64,000 nt of DNA from Crotalaria pallida (taxonomy: Eukaryota; Streptophyta; Magnoliopsida; Fabales; Fabaceae): the NCBI GenBank assembly GCA_037953625.1, contig CM075649.1, forward strand, positions 97,593,290-97,657,289, written 5' to 3'. The notes beneath the pieces are model-generated. The model saw only the letters and a list, made by a program, of their open reading frames with translations. It did no database searches and was not told the origin of the DNA. Made by a program: the position numbers and the translations under genes. This document shows, piece after piece, positions 11,053 to 22,634 of the stretch (positions are counted from its first letter, which is position 1; every line of letters begins with the position of its first letter).

Positions 11053-12050
11053 GCAACCTGGTGCACCAGACTACCAACCTGGCGCCCAGGCGCAGCACCG
11101 GTGCGCCCAGGCGTGCGTCTGCCTATAATTCCGCACCAGCCAACACCCAAACACGCACTAGCCTCAATTCCTCCACCCCAAACCGCACCAAACTCACTCT
11201 CACCACCCCCAAACACCATTTCCAACCTTTCCCCATGAATCCAAGCAAGGTTTTGATTGATCCTACACAAAATCACTTCATCCCTCTTATTCTTCAAGCT
11301 TTCCCTCTCTCCCCATGGCTTCTCTCTCTCCTCAAGTCTCTCTCTCTTCAATCTCAAGACCTAAAGGGGAGATCTCTCAAAAGAGTGGGAACCTAAGTAG
11401 ATCGGGGGTAGCTCCGAGGTCTTTGGAGCTTCAATTGAGCCTCCTCTTCCTCTAAGGTAAGGGGGAGACACTTTTCTACACTTTGAGTTAGGGGTAGTTA
11501 GAGTTTATAATAGGATTTGGGGTTAATGATTAAATTGGAGTATGGGTAATAGATTATTACTTGATTTAGGTTGAGATGGGTCTATTGAGCGTATTATTAA
11601 TTAATTTTAGTTATTAAAGTGTGTATGTTAAAACCCCTTTTTCATGCCATAAAAGTGGGAAGTGAAGAACCCTAGAGTTGATTTATGTTATTGTACTCTG
11701 AGACATACCTGTGTATGTCGATTGGTGTATTGATTATTTTGGTTGTTGTTGTTCATTATTTATTGTTGTGATAGTTGATTGTTGTTATTGTTGTTACTCT
11801 TGTGGTTGATGGAGTTGTGGTATGGTCCTGAGATATGTCTGTGCATATCGACTGTGTATATTGGGTATGAGCATGTAGATGTTGTAGAGCTCGAGTTAAT
11901 GTTATTGGAAAAGAAGTCAGTATCGGCTTATATGGCGAATGAATTGAGATGGTACTTCGATACTAACTTAACTGGTTAGTCGATTCCAATAACCGGTTAA
12001 GTAAGTATCGAGTACCACGTTTTATTATGGAAAATCGAGAGAGTGCCGAC
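11053..12050 (+). repeat. Fragment of another Ty3-type LTR, plus orientation
   Basis: No gene is visible. The tract contains the second copy of the window's first 118 bp (11245-11364), a CTAAGGTAAGGGGGAG motif that mirrors the CTCCTTACCTCAA of the minus-oriented LTRs, two CTGT-loop hairpins (11702-11719 and 11832-11849), and two TAACCGGTTA-like palindromes (11969-12000). These are LTR features of this window, so an LTR identity is likely. The ends are not defined. Confidence 0.5.
11702..11719 (+). promoter_or_regulatory. LTR hairpin, CTGT loop
   Basis: GACATAC-CTGT-GTATGTC is a perfect 7-bp stem. A second unit at 11832-11849 (GATATG-TCTGTG-CATATC) has different stem bases that still pair, and both are preceded by CTGA. 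This is the pattern expected if structure and not sequence is kept. Confidence 0.55.
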
Positions 12051-12323
12051 TATTGACTTCCTTTCCAATAATTCTAACCATCATGCATCATGACATGGAG
12101 TTGAGGTTTGACGTTAGGGTATGGGATAGTATATATTATTCAAAGTGTATAAATAAATTATTAGTAAATAATATTAATTTGAAGAGAATAATTGTATAAA
12201 CATGTGTTGGAAGGAAGAATCAGAAGACGGCGACAGCGTAAAGAAGAGGAAGTCGACGACGGTGGTGGAAGGAAGAGGGAAGAAAGAAGAGAAGCGCTGT
12301 CGCCGGCGGAAGAAGAGGGAAGA

Positions 12324-12425
12324 AAGAAGAAGAGAGAGAGAGGGAGAGAGATAGAGAAATAGAGAGAGAGAGAGAGAGAAATAGAGAGAGAGAGAGATCG
12401 AGACAGAGAGAGAAATTGAGAGCGA
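12324..12425 (+). repeat. GA-rich microsatellite
   Basis: Long GAGAGA runs interrupted by AAATA and ATCGAGACA. A CT counterpart lies at about 13605-13665 in the opposite arm of the inverted repeat. Low-complexity ORFs over these runs are not genes. Confidence 0.85.
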
Positions 12426-13194
12426 GAGACTCGCCGCCGCCTTCTGTTCTTTTTTCTTCTTCGATATGTGTTCTTCTTTTTTTTTTGAAATTTTATATAA
12501 TTTTTTAATATAAATTATTTATTTTAAATAAAAACAATTTTTTATTTTTTATTTTTTTAAAAAAATAATAATAATATTCACGTGTCAAAAAATGAGTGGA
12601 TGACATGATTTTCCGGTCATCCACGTCAGCACCGGTGGCCGGAAACAGCACTGAGGGGTATATTTCAAACCGGAAAATAGTTTAGAGGTAATTTCATTAA
12701 AAAAAAAGACAAGGGTACCTGACAAAAGAGGCCTAAAGTACAGGGACCCCTGACATATTTAAGCCGTAAATGTTTTTCTGTTTTGAACTTTATTAATGTA
12801 AATATGTGATAATATTATTATCAAATTTTTTGGGATAAGCTTACGGGTTGAGTCTTTAGTGCTTCTTTGCTCACACCGGTAATTCATATGTTCTTTTTTA
12901 ATATTATATTCTTAAGGTTCTCTTGACCTCAGTTCTAAAAATTAAAAATAAGCATTTAAATATAATTGCATTAAAAAAAATACTAAAGATATAATACTTT
13001 AAAATTTTTAAAGATATCATTTCATTGCCCATAAAATTTATTCGATTTGGGATACTTAATCAAGAAATTTATATTTTTAATACTATATATCTATGTATGA
13101 GTCACTCCCACTATTCTAAGGTATATCTTAAAAAATTCATATTATTTAAATTTGTATTAAAAATTAACACATTTATAAAAAAAAATTTATTATA

Positions 13195-13467
13195 CTCCAT
13201 TCATTCCTAAATATAAGACTATTTTAACACTTTTAATTTGTCCCTATTTATAAGACTCTTTACCAATTTTCAATGATCATTAATTACTTTTTTCCACAAA
13301 CACCCCTATTTATTTACCACTTTTTAGATTCTCAATAATATTAATATGGGTAATTTTGAAAATACTTATCAAAAGTTCACATTTCCAATACAATTAACTA
13401 AATTATTTCACTTTCTTAATGGACGTGAAATATTACAAAAGGGTCATATATTTAGGGATGAAGGGAG
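13195..13467. mobile_element. Stowaway-like MITE
   Basis: The 273-bp segment begins CTCCATTCATTCCTAAATATA and ends with its near inverse, ATATATTTAGGGATGAAGGGAG, flanked by TA on both sides. TA target duplication and CTCC-type termini are typical of Stowaway MITEs mobilised by Tc1/mariner transposases. It sits in the spacer of the scrambled inverted repeat and has no coding capacity. Confidence 0.85.
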
Positions 13468-14265
13468 TATTATATATTTATAATATTACATATTTATGTA
13501 TTTGTTATCTGCAAACTAAAAATTCTTAAACATGTAATTATTAGACGTATTTTAAGGAAGTGCAGAAACAAAATACTACGTACAACTTTACTCTTAACTC
13601 AATTTCTCTCTGTCTCTCTCTCTCTCTATTTCTATTTCTCTCTCTCTCTCTCTCTCTCTTCTTCTTCTTCCTTCCCTCTTCTTCCGCCGGCAACAACGCT
13701 TCTCTTCTTCCTTCCCTCTTCCTTCCGCCACCGTCGTCGACTTCCTCTTCTTTACGCTGTCGCCGTCGTCTGATTCTTCCTCCCCCGTTGTTCTTCTTCT
13801 TTTTTCTTCGATTTGTTCTTCTTCTTTCTTTCTTTTTTTTTTTATTTTGAAATTTTACATAATTTTTTAATATAAATTACTTATTTTAAATAAAAACAAT
13901 TTTTTATTTTTTTAAGTAATAATATCCACGTGTCAAAAAACGAGTGGATGACATGATTTTCCGGTCATCCACGTAAGCACCGGGGGCCGGAAATGACACA
14001 GAGGGGTATATTTCAAACCGGAGAATAGTTTAGGGGTAATTTCATTAAAAAAAAAAGAACAGGAGTACCTGACAAAAAAGACTCAGACTACAGGGATCCC
14101 CAACACATGTTTATACAATTATTCTCTTCAAATTAATATTATTTACTAATAATTTATTTATACACTTTGAATAATATATACTATCCCATACCCTAACGTC
14201 AAACCTCAACTCCATGTCATGATGAATGATGGTTAGGATTATTGGAAAGGAAGTCAATAGTCAAT

Positions 14266-14471
14266 AGATTTAAATATAAATTTATTTAGTAGTAGAACGA
14301 TGTTGTAGAAATAAGAATAGGGTCGTGAGGGAAATAGGAAGCGTGGGCCGACCAGATAAGGAAATGCTGGATCTCGGACCGATCGCAGCCGAGCTAAATG
14401 GAGACAGAACGCGAAGTCTAGTGTAAGCGTCAACTCGGATGAGTCGACCTCATCAATTCGCGCTGTGGGAG
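14266..14471 (+). repeat. Degenerate LTR fragment related to the AlkB-element family, inverted
   Basis: Read on the plus strand this tract parallels the reverse complement of about 22020-22210. Shared pieces include AATAGGAAGC, GGCCGACCAGAT, GCAGCCGAGCTAAA and ACGCGAAGTCTA in the same order. It is therefore an older, diverged LTR end of the same family lying in the opposite orientation. No intact terminus or ORF is seen. Confidence 0.65.
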
Positions 14472-14542
14472 CTGTGACGCTCTTGGATTAAAATACTTTA
14501 TAAGAAAATATAGTTGAATATACATAATACGGACTTGATATT
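14472..14542. repeat. Start of an LTR-like tract interrupted by the Tat element
   Basis: TGTGACGCTCTTGGATTAAAATAC resembles the TGTAACACCCTATAATTAATTACC start of the other LTRs. The tract is cut at ATATT, the target duplication of the Tat element, and resumes at 39936. Confidence 0.5.
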
Positions 14543-15178
14543 TGTAGGGTCTGCCAACCATATACGGACCCGAGCCTCACCAAAGGGTTCCTCTAAAGGC
14601 ATTTTACTCGGTTTACCTGTCATGAAAGTCCTTCGCTCGGACTCGTGGGATCCGAGCATACGAGAGGGCCAGGCTCGGACTTGATGGAACCGAGCCTTAC
14701 GATCGGTCCCCAATCCATCAGGCTCGGGACTCTAGGGCCGAGACATACCGTCGGTTCGAGGATATGCTTAGGCTCGCCGAGGCTTCTTATCCTTTCCGCA
14801 AATCTCTCCTAGATTCTCGTAACAGCCTAGACATGAGATCTTCAGCTGATCCTATCCAGATTCTAGAAGCATAATCGTCCGATATTATCTCACAGAATCC
14901 TGGTTCAGCACAACTCTGATACAGGGCCCAAAGGGCCCATATCAGTCTCCTCCAAACCCTATAAATAGCTCATCACAGCTAGGGTTTCAGGTAAGTAATC
15001 TCATCCCTAAGTTGACACTCTGCACACACACGTTGACTAGGGAGATCCTGCTTTTCCCAACTGGAACTGCAGAAATACCATAAGTCATACATCAATGCTC
15101 GATCCTCTCCTGGGCTCCTGGTTGCCATAATCTTGAGCACTTAGAGGGTTAAGGACATATAGTGATTAGGACACTACA
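14543..15178 (+). repeat. Tat element 5' LTR
   Basis: 636 bp, TGTAGGGTCTGCC...GACACTACA. It holds CCTATAAATAGCTC near 14960, a good TATA-box candidate for the sense transcript. Confidence 0.93.
14959..14970 (+). promoter_or_regulatory. Candidate TATA box of the Tat element
   Basis: CCTATAAATAG lies about 200 bp before the LTR end, preceded by pyrimidine-rich sequence, and is unchanged in the 3' LTR (about 39711-39721). It is a canonical plant TATA match; no transcription data are available. Confidence 0.55.
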
Positions 15179-15180
15179 TT

Positions 15181-15198
15181 TGGCGCCGTCTGTGGGGA
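15181..15198 (+). other. Tat primer-binding site
   Basis: TGGCGCCGTCTGTGGGGA begins two bases after the LTR. TGGCGCCG-type sites are typical of Tat and Athila elements; the primer tRNA cannot be fixed from this sequence alone. Confidence 0.8.
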
Positions 15199-15232
15199 AC
15201 GAATAACTAATATTCCCACATCCACTGTTTTC

Positions 15233-16660
15233 ATGGCAAACAACAACATTAATGAAGGAGATCTCCGCCGTCGCCTCCATGGGAGGCCACCCAAAAACGG
15301 AAGAGGAAATATCAGGGACAGGATCGCTCTGGGAGGGCACCCTGAAGGCAATCAGGCTCCTCCTGTTAACCCTCCCCCTCCAGTTCCTCCTGAAAATCCC
15401 CTTCAGGCACAGTCTAATGTCCCTCCCCTTATTGAAGGCGGCGGAGGATGATCTAATTCTCACACTGTTCCTGATGGTCATGTTTCAGAGTGACATGATA
15501 CTACAGATTCTGGATCACACGTGTCTCGGAGGGCCCCTTCTGGATCACGAACTGATGAGGCTCGTCGAGTAGAACGTTCCGCTCGTCATGATCATTCAAG
15601 AGCCGATAGATCCCAAAGAGAAGTACCTCACTTGACGAGGGGCCACTTTGGAACGCTTCGAGGTGGACCACGTTCCACTGAAATTGAGGGCAGGTCTTAC
15701 ATGACTACCTCTTCAGCTCGAAGGCGAGAATAGTCAATCATGGAAATTTTAAGAACTCATACTTCCTTGATCGAGAGACAAAATCAGGCTATTGTTGCTC
15801 TTCAGCAGCAGAGCATGGCAAGAACAGCCGAGCAAAGCCCTCGCGTGGCTTCCGGCAACCCAAGAAACCTTCCTCCTCCTCCACCTTTCAACTCGAGCGC
15901 GGTTCCCGAACGTATTACCGGGGAACCTCATCCTGGTCATCCTTTCACAGCAGAGATCATGGCATACCAAACCCCGCAGACTTATGTAGGACATCAAAAT
16001 ATTCCTCGCTATACCGGGACAATCGATCCGATGGACCATATTGCGGCTTACGAGTCCTCCATGATGTTTTATGGAGGAGGGGACTTCATGAAATGCCGCG
16101 CTTTCTCAATGACTTTGGGCTCGACGCCCTTACGGTGGTTCAACTCCCTACCTACAAATTCAATTCACTCTTGGGCTGAACTCAGAAGAACGTTCTTGAA
16201 TAGGTACACTGCCAGTATGTCACAGCCAAAATCCGATCATTCATTAGCTGGAGTTGCACAGAGACCAGACGAGTCTCTACGAGACTACTTAGCTCGGTAT
16301 CAACAAGAGGCTAGTGGCATATCGAGTTTACAATCTGGAGTATCTGTTCTCTTGCTTACTCAAGGGTTACGAGACGGAGATTTTAAGGATTCTTTGATAG
16401 GAGAACCACCTAGGATATGGCCGAGCTCAGGGAAAGGTCCAGGAAGTTTGTAAATTTGGAAGAGTTTCACAGAATCAGTACTGTGGCGCGTAGTAAGGAA
16501 TAGTGTCAAGAGCAACATCCTCAGCAAAACGATCTGTTTCGAGATGGTAGAGGGAGGAAGGATAAAAGAGAGAGAGAAAGAGGAGAAAAACTGCCTCCAA
16601 AAGGCATATATGACGAGTATACTCAGCTTACAGTACCAAGGAGTCAAATCCTTCGCGAGA
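15233..16660 (+). pseudogene. Tat gag, decayed
   Basis: One frame starts at the ATG at 15233 (MANNNINEGDLRRR), 35 bp after the primer site. It is interrupted by TGA at 15449, TGA at 15494 and TAG at 15731, then frameshifted near 16415. The longest piece (15740-16453) holds the gag core with DPMDHIAAYESSM, PLRWFNSLP and SWAELRRTFLNRY. Each stop can be explained by one C-to-T change (CGA to TGA, CAG to TAG). Gag would assemble the virus-like particle; this copy cannot. Confidence 0.85.
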
Positions 16661-16662
16661 CT

Positions 16663-18777
16663 ATGCACACCGAGATGCGCAATATTACTAGGCCTCCAGC
16701 TTTGAGAAAAGTTGCTCAGAAAGATAAGACCAAGTATTGTGACCATCATGGTGGATGGGGACACACCACTGACCAATGCACCATGTTAAAAGACTTGATT
16801 GAAGAAATGGTGAGGGACGGGAAACTCCAACAGTACATTGGCGAAGCAATGCGGAAGCGTACTAGGAGAAAAAGCCAGTCCCCACCCAAACCCGAGCAGA
16901 AACAAAGAAATAGGAGCCCCTCACCACCTGCGGGGGGAGCTTCTACCCTACTGTCCGAACAGGATAAGGGTCGAGAGGGTTTTTTGATCAACACCATTGC
17001 TGGAGGATTCGCAGGTGGAGGGGAGAAAAGAGGTGACCGAAAGAAGTACGTGGGTCAAGTTCTTTCTGTTGCCAGCCGACCAATTCAAAAGCCTAAAAAG
17101 AAGAATATCGTCATCAGCTTCAGTGACGAGGACTTCGCTGACATAATCCGAGACCACAACGATCCCATGGTAGTTACGGCTCTGCTTGATAATTATGAAG
17201 TGAAGAGGATTCTTGTTGATCAGGGAAGCTCAACAGATATTATGTACTTGGATTTGTTTGAAGCCCTGAAGCTGAAGAGGTCTAATCTAACTCTGTTCGA
17301 AGGAAATTTGATTGGCTTTACGGGCCATTCGATTGTTCCCCTAGGCCATATCCACCTCCCAGTCTCCTTGGGGGAACAACCATCCGCTCGAACAGAGATA
17401 GTGAAGTTTCTGGTCGTCCAGACTCCGTCGGCATACAACGCCATCCTCGGTCGTACTGCACTCCAGTCTTTTGGCGGCGTTGTTTCAACTGTCCACCTAG
17501 CTATGAAATTTCCAGGGTCTGACGACAAGGTGGTCACGGTGTGTTCTGAACAAGAGCTGGCTCGGAAGTGCTACAATATCAGCCTGGGTAAACTGAAGAT
17601 CGAAGATGAAAAAATTATGCAAGAGCCACTAAATAAGGGAAGTGTTAACCTGGCAGATCTTGATGTAAGGGAGGATGACGAAACCAGACCAACCCCTCAA
17701 GGGGATTTCAAGAAGATAATCTTGGGCTCTGATCCATCCCGCTGTATCAAGATTGGTGTTGGTCTTGCCGAGGAAGTTGAGAAAGAGTTGACAGAACTGC
17801 TCATTGAGAACAAAAATCTATTCGCCTAGACCTCGGCAGACATGCCAGGCATTGACCCGAATTTCATCTGCCACAAATTAAGTGTCTATCCTGGCGCTAA
17901 ACCAGTTTTCCAGAAGAAGAGGACCGAAAAAGCTCAAGCCACGGAGGAAAAGGTTGCCGAGCTGCTTGAAGCAGGGTTCATCAGGGAAGTGGTATACACC
18001 GATTGGCTGGCTAATCCTGTACTGGTCAAAAAATCTAATGGAAAGTGGAGAATGTGCGTGGATTATACAGACCTGAACAAGGTCTGCCCCAAAGACCAAT
18101 ATCCACTTCCTTGCATAGACAAATTAGTAGACAACTCGGCAGGATACCGGAGACTATCCTTCATGGACGCTTATTCTGGCTACAATTAGATTCCGATGTA
18201 TCCTCCGAATCAGGTGAAAACTTCCTTCGTTACTGAAAACACTACGTACTGTTATAATGTCGTGCCCTTCGGACTCAAGAACGTTGGGGCAACTTATCAA
18301 GGAATGATGAATAAAGTGTTAGGCCCAATTATCGGGCCCAGAATGGAAGTGTACATCGATGACATGATTGCCAAGAGCTGGAAGGAAGAAGACCATGCCA
18401 AGGACTTGAAGATCATTCTTGACAGAATTCGGCAGTACGATATGAGGCTGAATCCTGAAAAATGCACCTTTGGGGTTCCCGCTGGATCATTCCTCGGATT
18501 TATGCTCACTGAACGAGGAATCGAAGCGAACCCTGAAAAATGTTGAGCTATCCTCGAGATGAATAGTCCATCTGACATTAAGGGTGTACAGCAATTGGCA
18601 GGTCGGGTAGCAGCTCTTTCCAGATTCTTATCCCAATCAGCTCGGAGGGCCCTACCATGGTACCAATTGTTGAGAAAGGAAAAAGAAAAGGCGTTTGAGT
18701 GGAACGATGCATGCGAAAAGGCCTTCACTGACCTTAAGCAATACCTGACATCCCCTCGATCCTATATAGCCCTGTAA
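16663..18777 (+). pseudogene. Tat protease and reverse transcriptase
   Basis: A single frame broken by TAG at 17827, TAG at 18187 and TGA at 18544, ending at TAA 18775. It begins with a zinc knuckle (CDHHGGWGHTTDQC, about 16737-16780) at the end of gag. An aspartic protease follows with ILVDQGSS near 17210, then RT with KWRMCVDYTDLNK (about 18042) and the YIDD catalytic box at 18352. The stops correspond to single transitions (TGG or CAG to TAG, CGA to TGA). The 3' part reaches the RT thumb and connection and is then frameshifted around 18780-18885. Confidence 0.88.
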
Positions 18778-18779
18778 TT

Positions 18780-19333
18780 GGAGAGACTCTGTTCCTATAC
18801 TTGTCAGTGGGTGATTCAGTTGTCAGTTGAGTTTTAGTTCGAGGAGAATCAAGCAAGGAATCCCCCGTTTATTTTGTTAGCCGAGTGTTTCAAGGACCAG
18901 AAATGAGATACCAAAAGGTGGAAAAATTGGCTTTCTGTTTGGTCATCACGGCCAGAAGACTGCGTCAGTACTTCCAAAGTCATCACATTAAGGTCAAAAC
19001 AACTCAACCTATCCGCCGGATTCTCCAGAAACCCGACTTAGCAGGAAGAATGGTAACTTGGGCCATTGAACTTTCTGAGTTCGACATCACTTTCGAACCA
19101 AGGAAGGCAATGAAGTCTCAAGTTCTAGCTGATTTCCTCACCGTGTTTACTGAGCCACTAACGAGCTCAAACTTGGACTGGAGCATTTACGTTGATGGAT
19201 CGAGCAACAAGCTTGGGGTAGGTGCTGGTATAATCCTGGAAAACTCCGATGGTGTTACCCTTGAGTATTCTTTGAAGTTTGAATTTCCTACTTCAAACAA
19301 TCAGGCAGAATACGAAGCTGTAATGGCTGGTCT
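18780..19333 (+). pseudogene. Tat RNase H (first) and start of second RNase H, split by insertion
   Basis: After a frameshift the pol frame resumes (ORF from 18885). Residues up to about 90 are the retrotransposon RNase H/connection region (ITARRLRQYFQ, VLADFL). A second, archaeal-type RNase H begins at IYVDGSS (Asp codon at 19194) with the catalytic Glu in NNQAEYEAV. The coding sequence is cut at GGTCT (19329-19333) by the 9.2-kb AlkB-carrying element and continues in frame at 28529. Confidence 0.87.
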
Positions 19334-22262
19334 TGTAACACCCTATATAATAATTACCCTTAAACCCGAAAATTAGGATTTAAAATTTCTTTTAAAGAAA
19401 ATGTGATGATTGCCAAAATAATATTTCTTTTTCATTAATATCAAATCATCAGAGTTAAAAGCGGAAGACTTCATTAATCATTAAATAAGAGTTGAGAAAC
19501 ATAGCTACTCCGAGCTCATTAGTTCGAATTATAAAAATGATGTTTAGCTTGGCCATTGGGCCGAGATCAAAATATACAAAAGCGTGTTTTAGCTCGGCCC
19601 AACTAGCCGAGATTCAATACAAAACAAATATTTTAGCTCGGCCCAAATGGCCGAGACCTATCCACCTATCGGTCTCTAAATAACTTACTCTCCCTGTGAG
19701 GGAGAGTGATCCTGCTCGGCTGGGGACTGCGTCTGCTCGGGCTCAGTACCTGAAAAATGGTAAGGAGGTGAGCATTACACAGAACTTAAATAAGTAGTTT
19801 CTAAAATGACATACCGAACTACCAAGCCAAACACAAGTAGTCAAATAGCATATAAATAACAAGTAGTCAAGCCCATATATCTCATGCATATATCAACATT
19901 AGCTCGGTTCACATACACACAATCTCATCTAACTCGACTCACATCCTACCATCTCATCTAGCTCTACTCACATTAGAAACCAGTTTGCTCATTACCTACT
20001 AACTTTACCTCGGTTCCCATTCTCAACCACTATATCCTTCCCTGACTAATTATACCTCGGTTCACATTCTTTTACCTCGGATTAGCATCACTATCTCGGA
20101 CATTACTCATTATTCCATTTTCACATAGTTTACAATATTTTACTCTTCTCGGATGCATACACCCAGTGCATGTCTTACACCATTTAAAGTCAGATATCGG
20201 AGTGTCCATAACTGCGAGTACCCAGTACCCGTCTTACAGCTGCACATACCCAGTATGCGTCTTACGCGATCAATGCACGCACCCAGTGCGCGTATGCTAT
20301 GACCAGGAGCACTTCCGCTGATCATTCTATGGGGTTAAGGAGAGTCCATAACTGCGAGCACCCAGTACCCGTCTTACAGCGGCGCATCTCAGCGACTTAC
20401 GCGATCAATGCACGCACCCAGTACGCGTCTGCTATGACCAGGACCACATCCCACCGGTTCCGTGCTCGGAACCTTGTGTGAATCATAACTGCGAGTACCC
20501 AGTACCCGTCTTACAACTGCACATACCCAGTATGCGTCTGACGCGATCAATGCACGCACCCCGTACGCGTCTGCTATGACCCGATCACACAACCATTTCT
20601 CTTTAATTCCTCTTATCCTCTTAACCATTTATTTAACTCGGCCTCTCTAGGCTCAACTCTTTAATTTATTCCTCTTTACATTAATCTCATTATTTACTTA
20701 GCTCGGACTCTCTCGGCTCAACTCTTTAATTTATTCCTCTTTACATTAATCTCATTATTTACTTAGCTCGGACTCTCTCGGCTCAACCTCTCTACTTATC
20801 CCTTTAACCATCTTTCTAGCTCGGCCTCTCTCTCGGCTAAACTCGGTAACCATTACCTCTTTCCATTAACCTTACTCATTTTCTGCCTTATTACTCTATC
20901 TCTCCTACTTTCCATCTCTACCATTTTCTCATACCCATTCCCGAAGTCACTCAGCTCGGCCACAGACATGGATCATAAATATCAAAGCTCATAAACATTT
21001 ATACACAAAGTTCATAATCACTTATACAATAGCAACAACAATATGAATAAAACACTCAACCAATCCATCATGTAAATACCAACATATAGCATATAACGAT
21101 ACTCATCCCTACTTCAAACTCATGTTTCTAATTCGTTTATTAGTTCCATTTTACCCTTTTTACCATTTCCTTTCTACATTAACCTAGATCCATTTCCTAA
21201 TCTAACACCCACTCTTAGTACCCTTTATGAACACCCCAGAAACCCAAACTCAAGTAGAGGTAACACTCACTCCTTACCTCAAACTGTGAGAGATAAGAGT
21301 TGAGATCTTGAGAATGGCTTTCCTTGACCTTGACCTTGTGAGCTTCACACCCTTGAGTCCTTTTCTCTAAGCTTCCACGAGTTCCTCCCAGCTGCACACT
21401 CAAAACCGGCTGCTCTAGGGACGCCCGAAACGGAAGAGAACGGAGAGGATCCAGGGAACGTCGGAACAGGGACGCTGGAACAGCATGGGGACGAAGAGAA
21501 GGAGGGTCTCCGGTTGGTGGATCTTGAAAGAGAAGAGGAAGAATATGTGAGTGAGGAGTAAATATGTTTGAATGAGAAGAGGGAAGGTAGGTGGAGTTGT
21601 TGTCGTTGGACTTTCAGAGAATAGAATGAGGGAGAGAGATGAAGGAGGAAGAGAGTGGAAGTGCAAAGTGTTGAGTGTTGTGTGTTGGATTTTCTTTTAT
21701 TCAATTAGGGGGGGACATTTGTGTGGTCCACATTAGAGGCATCTTTGGGAAGCTAGAATGAGTGGCTAGGATTCATTAGCTTCTTGAGGAAGCCATGAAT
21801 AGTACATTGAAAGGGACATAAAGCAATGACAATGACATAAAGTGAATGGCAAGGACAGTGTACGGATGGTACGAAACCCAAAGGGCTACAGCTCATATGA
21901 GCTGGCACGGAGGATCTAGGACGTGTCGGCTAGAGTACGTCGGCTAGGATACATCGGCTCGGATACGTCGGCTCGGTTTGTAGGAACAGTAGTAGTCCGA
22001 GCTTCCTTCTCGGATGATACTGTGAGGTGCACTGAGGTCGGCTAATCCGAGCTGACAATAGACTTCGCGTTTTATTCCCATTTAGTTCTTTAGCTCGGCT
22101 GAGGTCGGTCCGAGGCCCTAGATCTACTCATCTGGTCGGTCTATGCTTCCTATTACCTCACTACCCTTATACAATATCTACGGCTTAATCCTACCCTTAA
22201 ATAAATATTTATATATTATTTTATCAATTTATTATATTACTATTAATTTCTAGGATGTTACA
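19334..22262 (-). repeat. Left LTR of the AlkB-carrying element
   Basis: 2929 bp, TGTAACACCC...AGGATGTTACA. It contains the conserved 9-bp hairpin (19687-19707), a hairpin array (20150-20580) and a repeated GCTCGGACTCTCTCGGCTCA segment (20700-20800). The right LTR differs only by scattered substitutions. Confidence 0.93.
20150..20580. repeat. Array of CCCAG-centred short hairpins
   Basis: At least nine units pair across CCCAG: GTAC-CCA-GTAC, CATAC-CCA-GTATG, CGCAC-CCA-GTGCG and variants, separated by CGTCTTAC- or GCGTCTGC-type spacers. Different units keep pairing with different stem bases, though some are now mismatched. The same array is at 26410-26840. Confidence 0.75.
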
Positions 22263-22275
22263 TTCCTCTCCCACT
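22263..22275 (-). other. Polypurine tract of the AlkB-carrying element
   Basis: The minus strand AGTGGGAGAGGAA directly precedes the LTR, one base different from that of element A. Confidence 0.75.
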
Positions 22276-22298
22276 TACAGAAATTTCGTCCTCGAAAT

Positions 22299-22634
22299 TT
22301 AGTCGGCCTTGATCAGTTGCGGATATGACTGCTTCATCTTCTCCTCGAGTTCCCAAGTGGCTTCCTCCACATCATTCCGATTCCAGACGACCTTGACCAA
22401 AGAGATTTCCTTCCCTCTGAGCCGTCTGACTTGTTTGTCCTCAACTCGGATTGGAAGAACTTTGAAAGTCAGGTTGTCTTTTAGCGGCAGGTCGTCCAGT
22501 GCTATCACATGCGAGGGTTCATGAATGTATCTCCTAAGTTGCGAGACGTGAAATACATCATGGAGCTTAGACAAGTGCGGAGGTAGAGCAATTCTGCAAG
22601 CTACTGGTCTGACCTTTTCCGATATCTGGTACAA
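22299..22634 (-). pseudogene. Integrase C-terminus and chromodomain-like tail
   Basis: A 111-aa open stretch with HDVFHVSQLRRYIHEPS followed by VKVVWNRNDVEEATWELE, homologous to 2652-2920 in element A. Here no frameshift separates the two parts, unlike in element A. It is joined upstream to integrase sequence by a deletion at about 22640. Retained but without a functional integrase in front of it. Confidence 0.82.

Larger units (their letters stand above)
12051..14260. repeat. Scrambled 2.2-kb inverted repeat, MULE-like origin suspected
   Basis: Three blocks occur twice. Block 1: 12051-12209 is the inverse of 14101-14260. Block 2: 12210-12330 (GAAGAATCAGAAGACGGC...) is the inverse of 13660-13782. 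Block 3: about 12444-12770 and 13788-14100 are direct repeats containing CACGTGTCAAAAAA and TTTCCGGTCATCCACGT. The order is 1-2inv-3 on the left and 2-3-1inv on the right, so the arms are not a simple mirror. Block 3 ends ACAGGGACCCCTGACATATTTAAGCC, resembling the terminal repeat of a Mutator-like element (inference). No transposase is present. Confidence 0.7.

Noticed and set aside
13560..13850. 96-aa Ser/Leu/Phe-rich ORF
   Set aside because: It is a translation of CT microsatellite and poly-T sequence in the scrambled inverted repeat.
21345..21704. 119-aa and 83-aa minus-strand ORFs in the LTR (also at 27605-27964)
   Set aside because: They lie entirely within both LTRs of the AlkB element, are Ser/Pro/Leu-rich and show no family. 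They are probably part of the untranslated leader.
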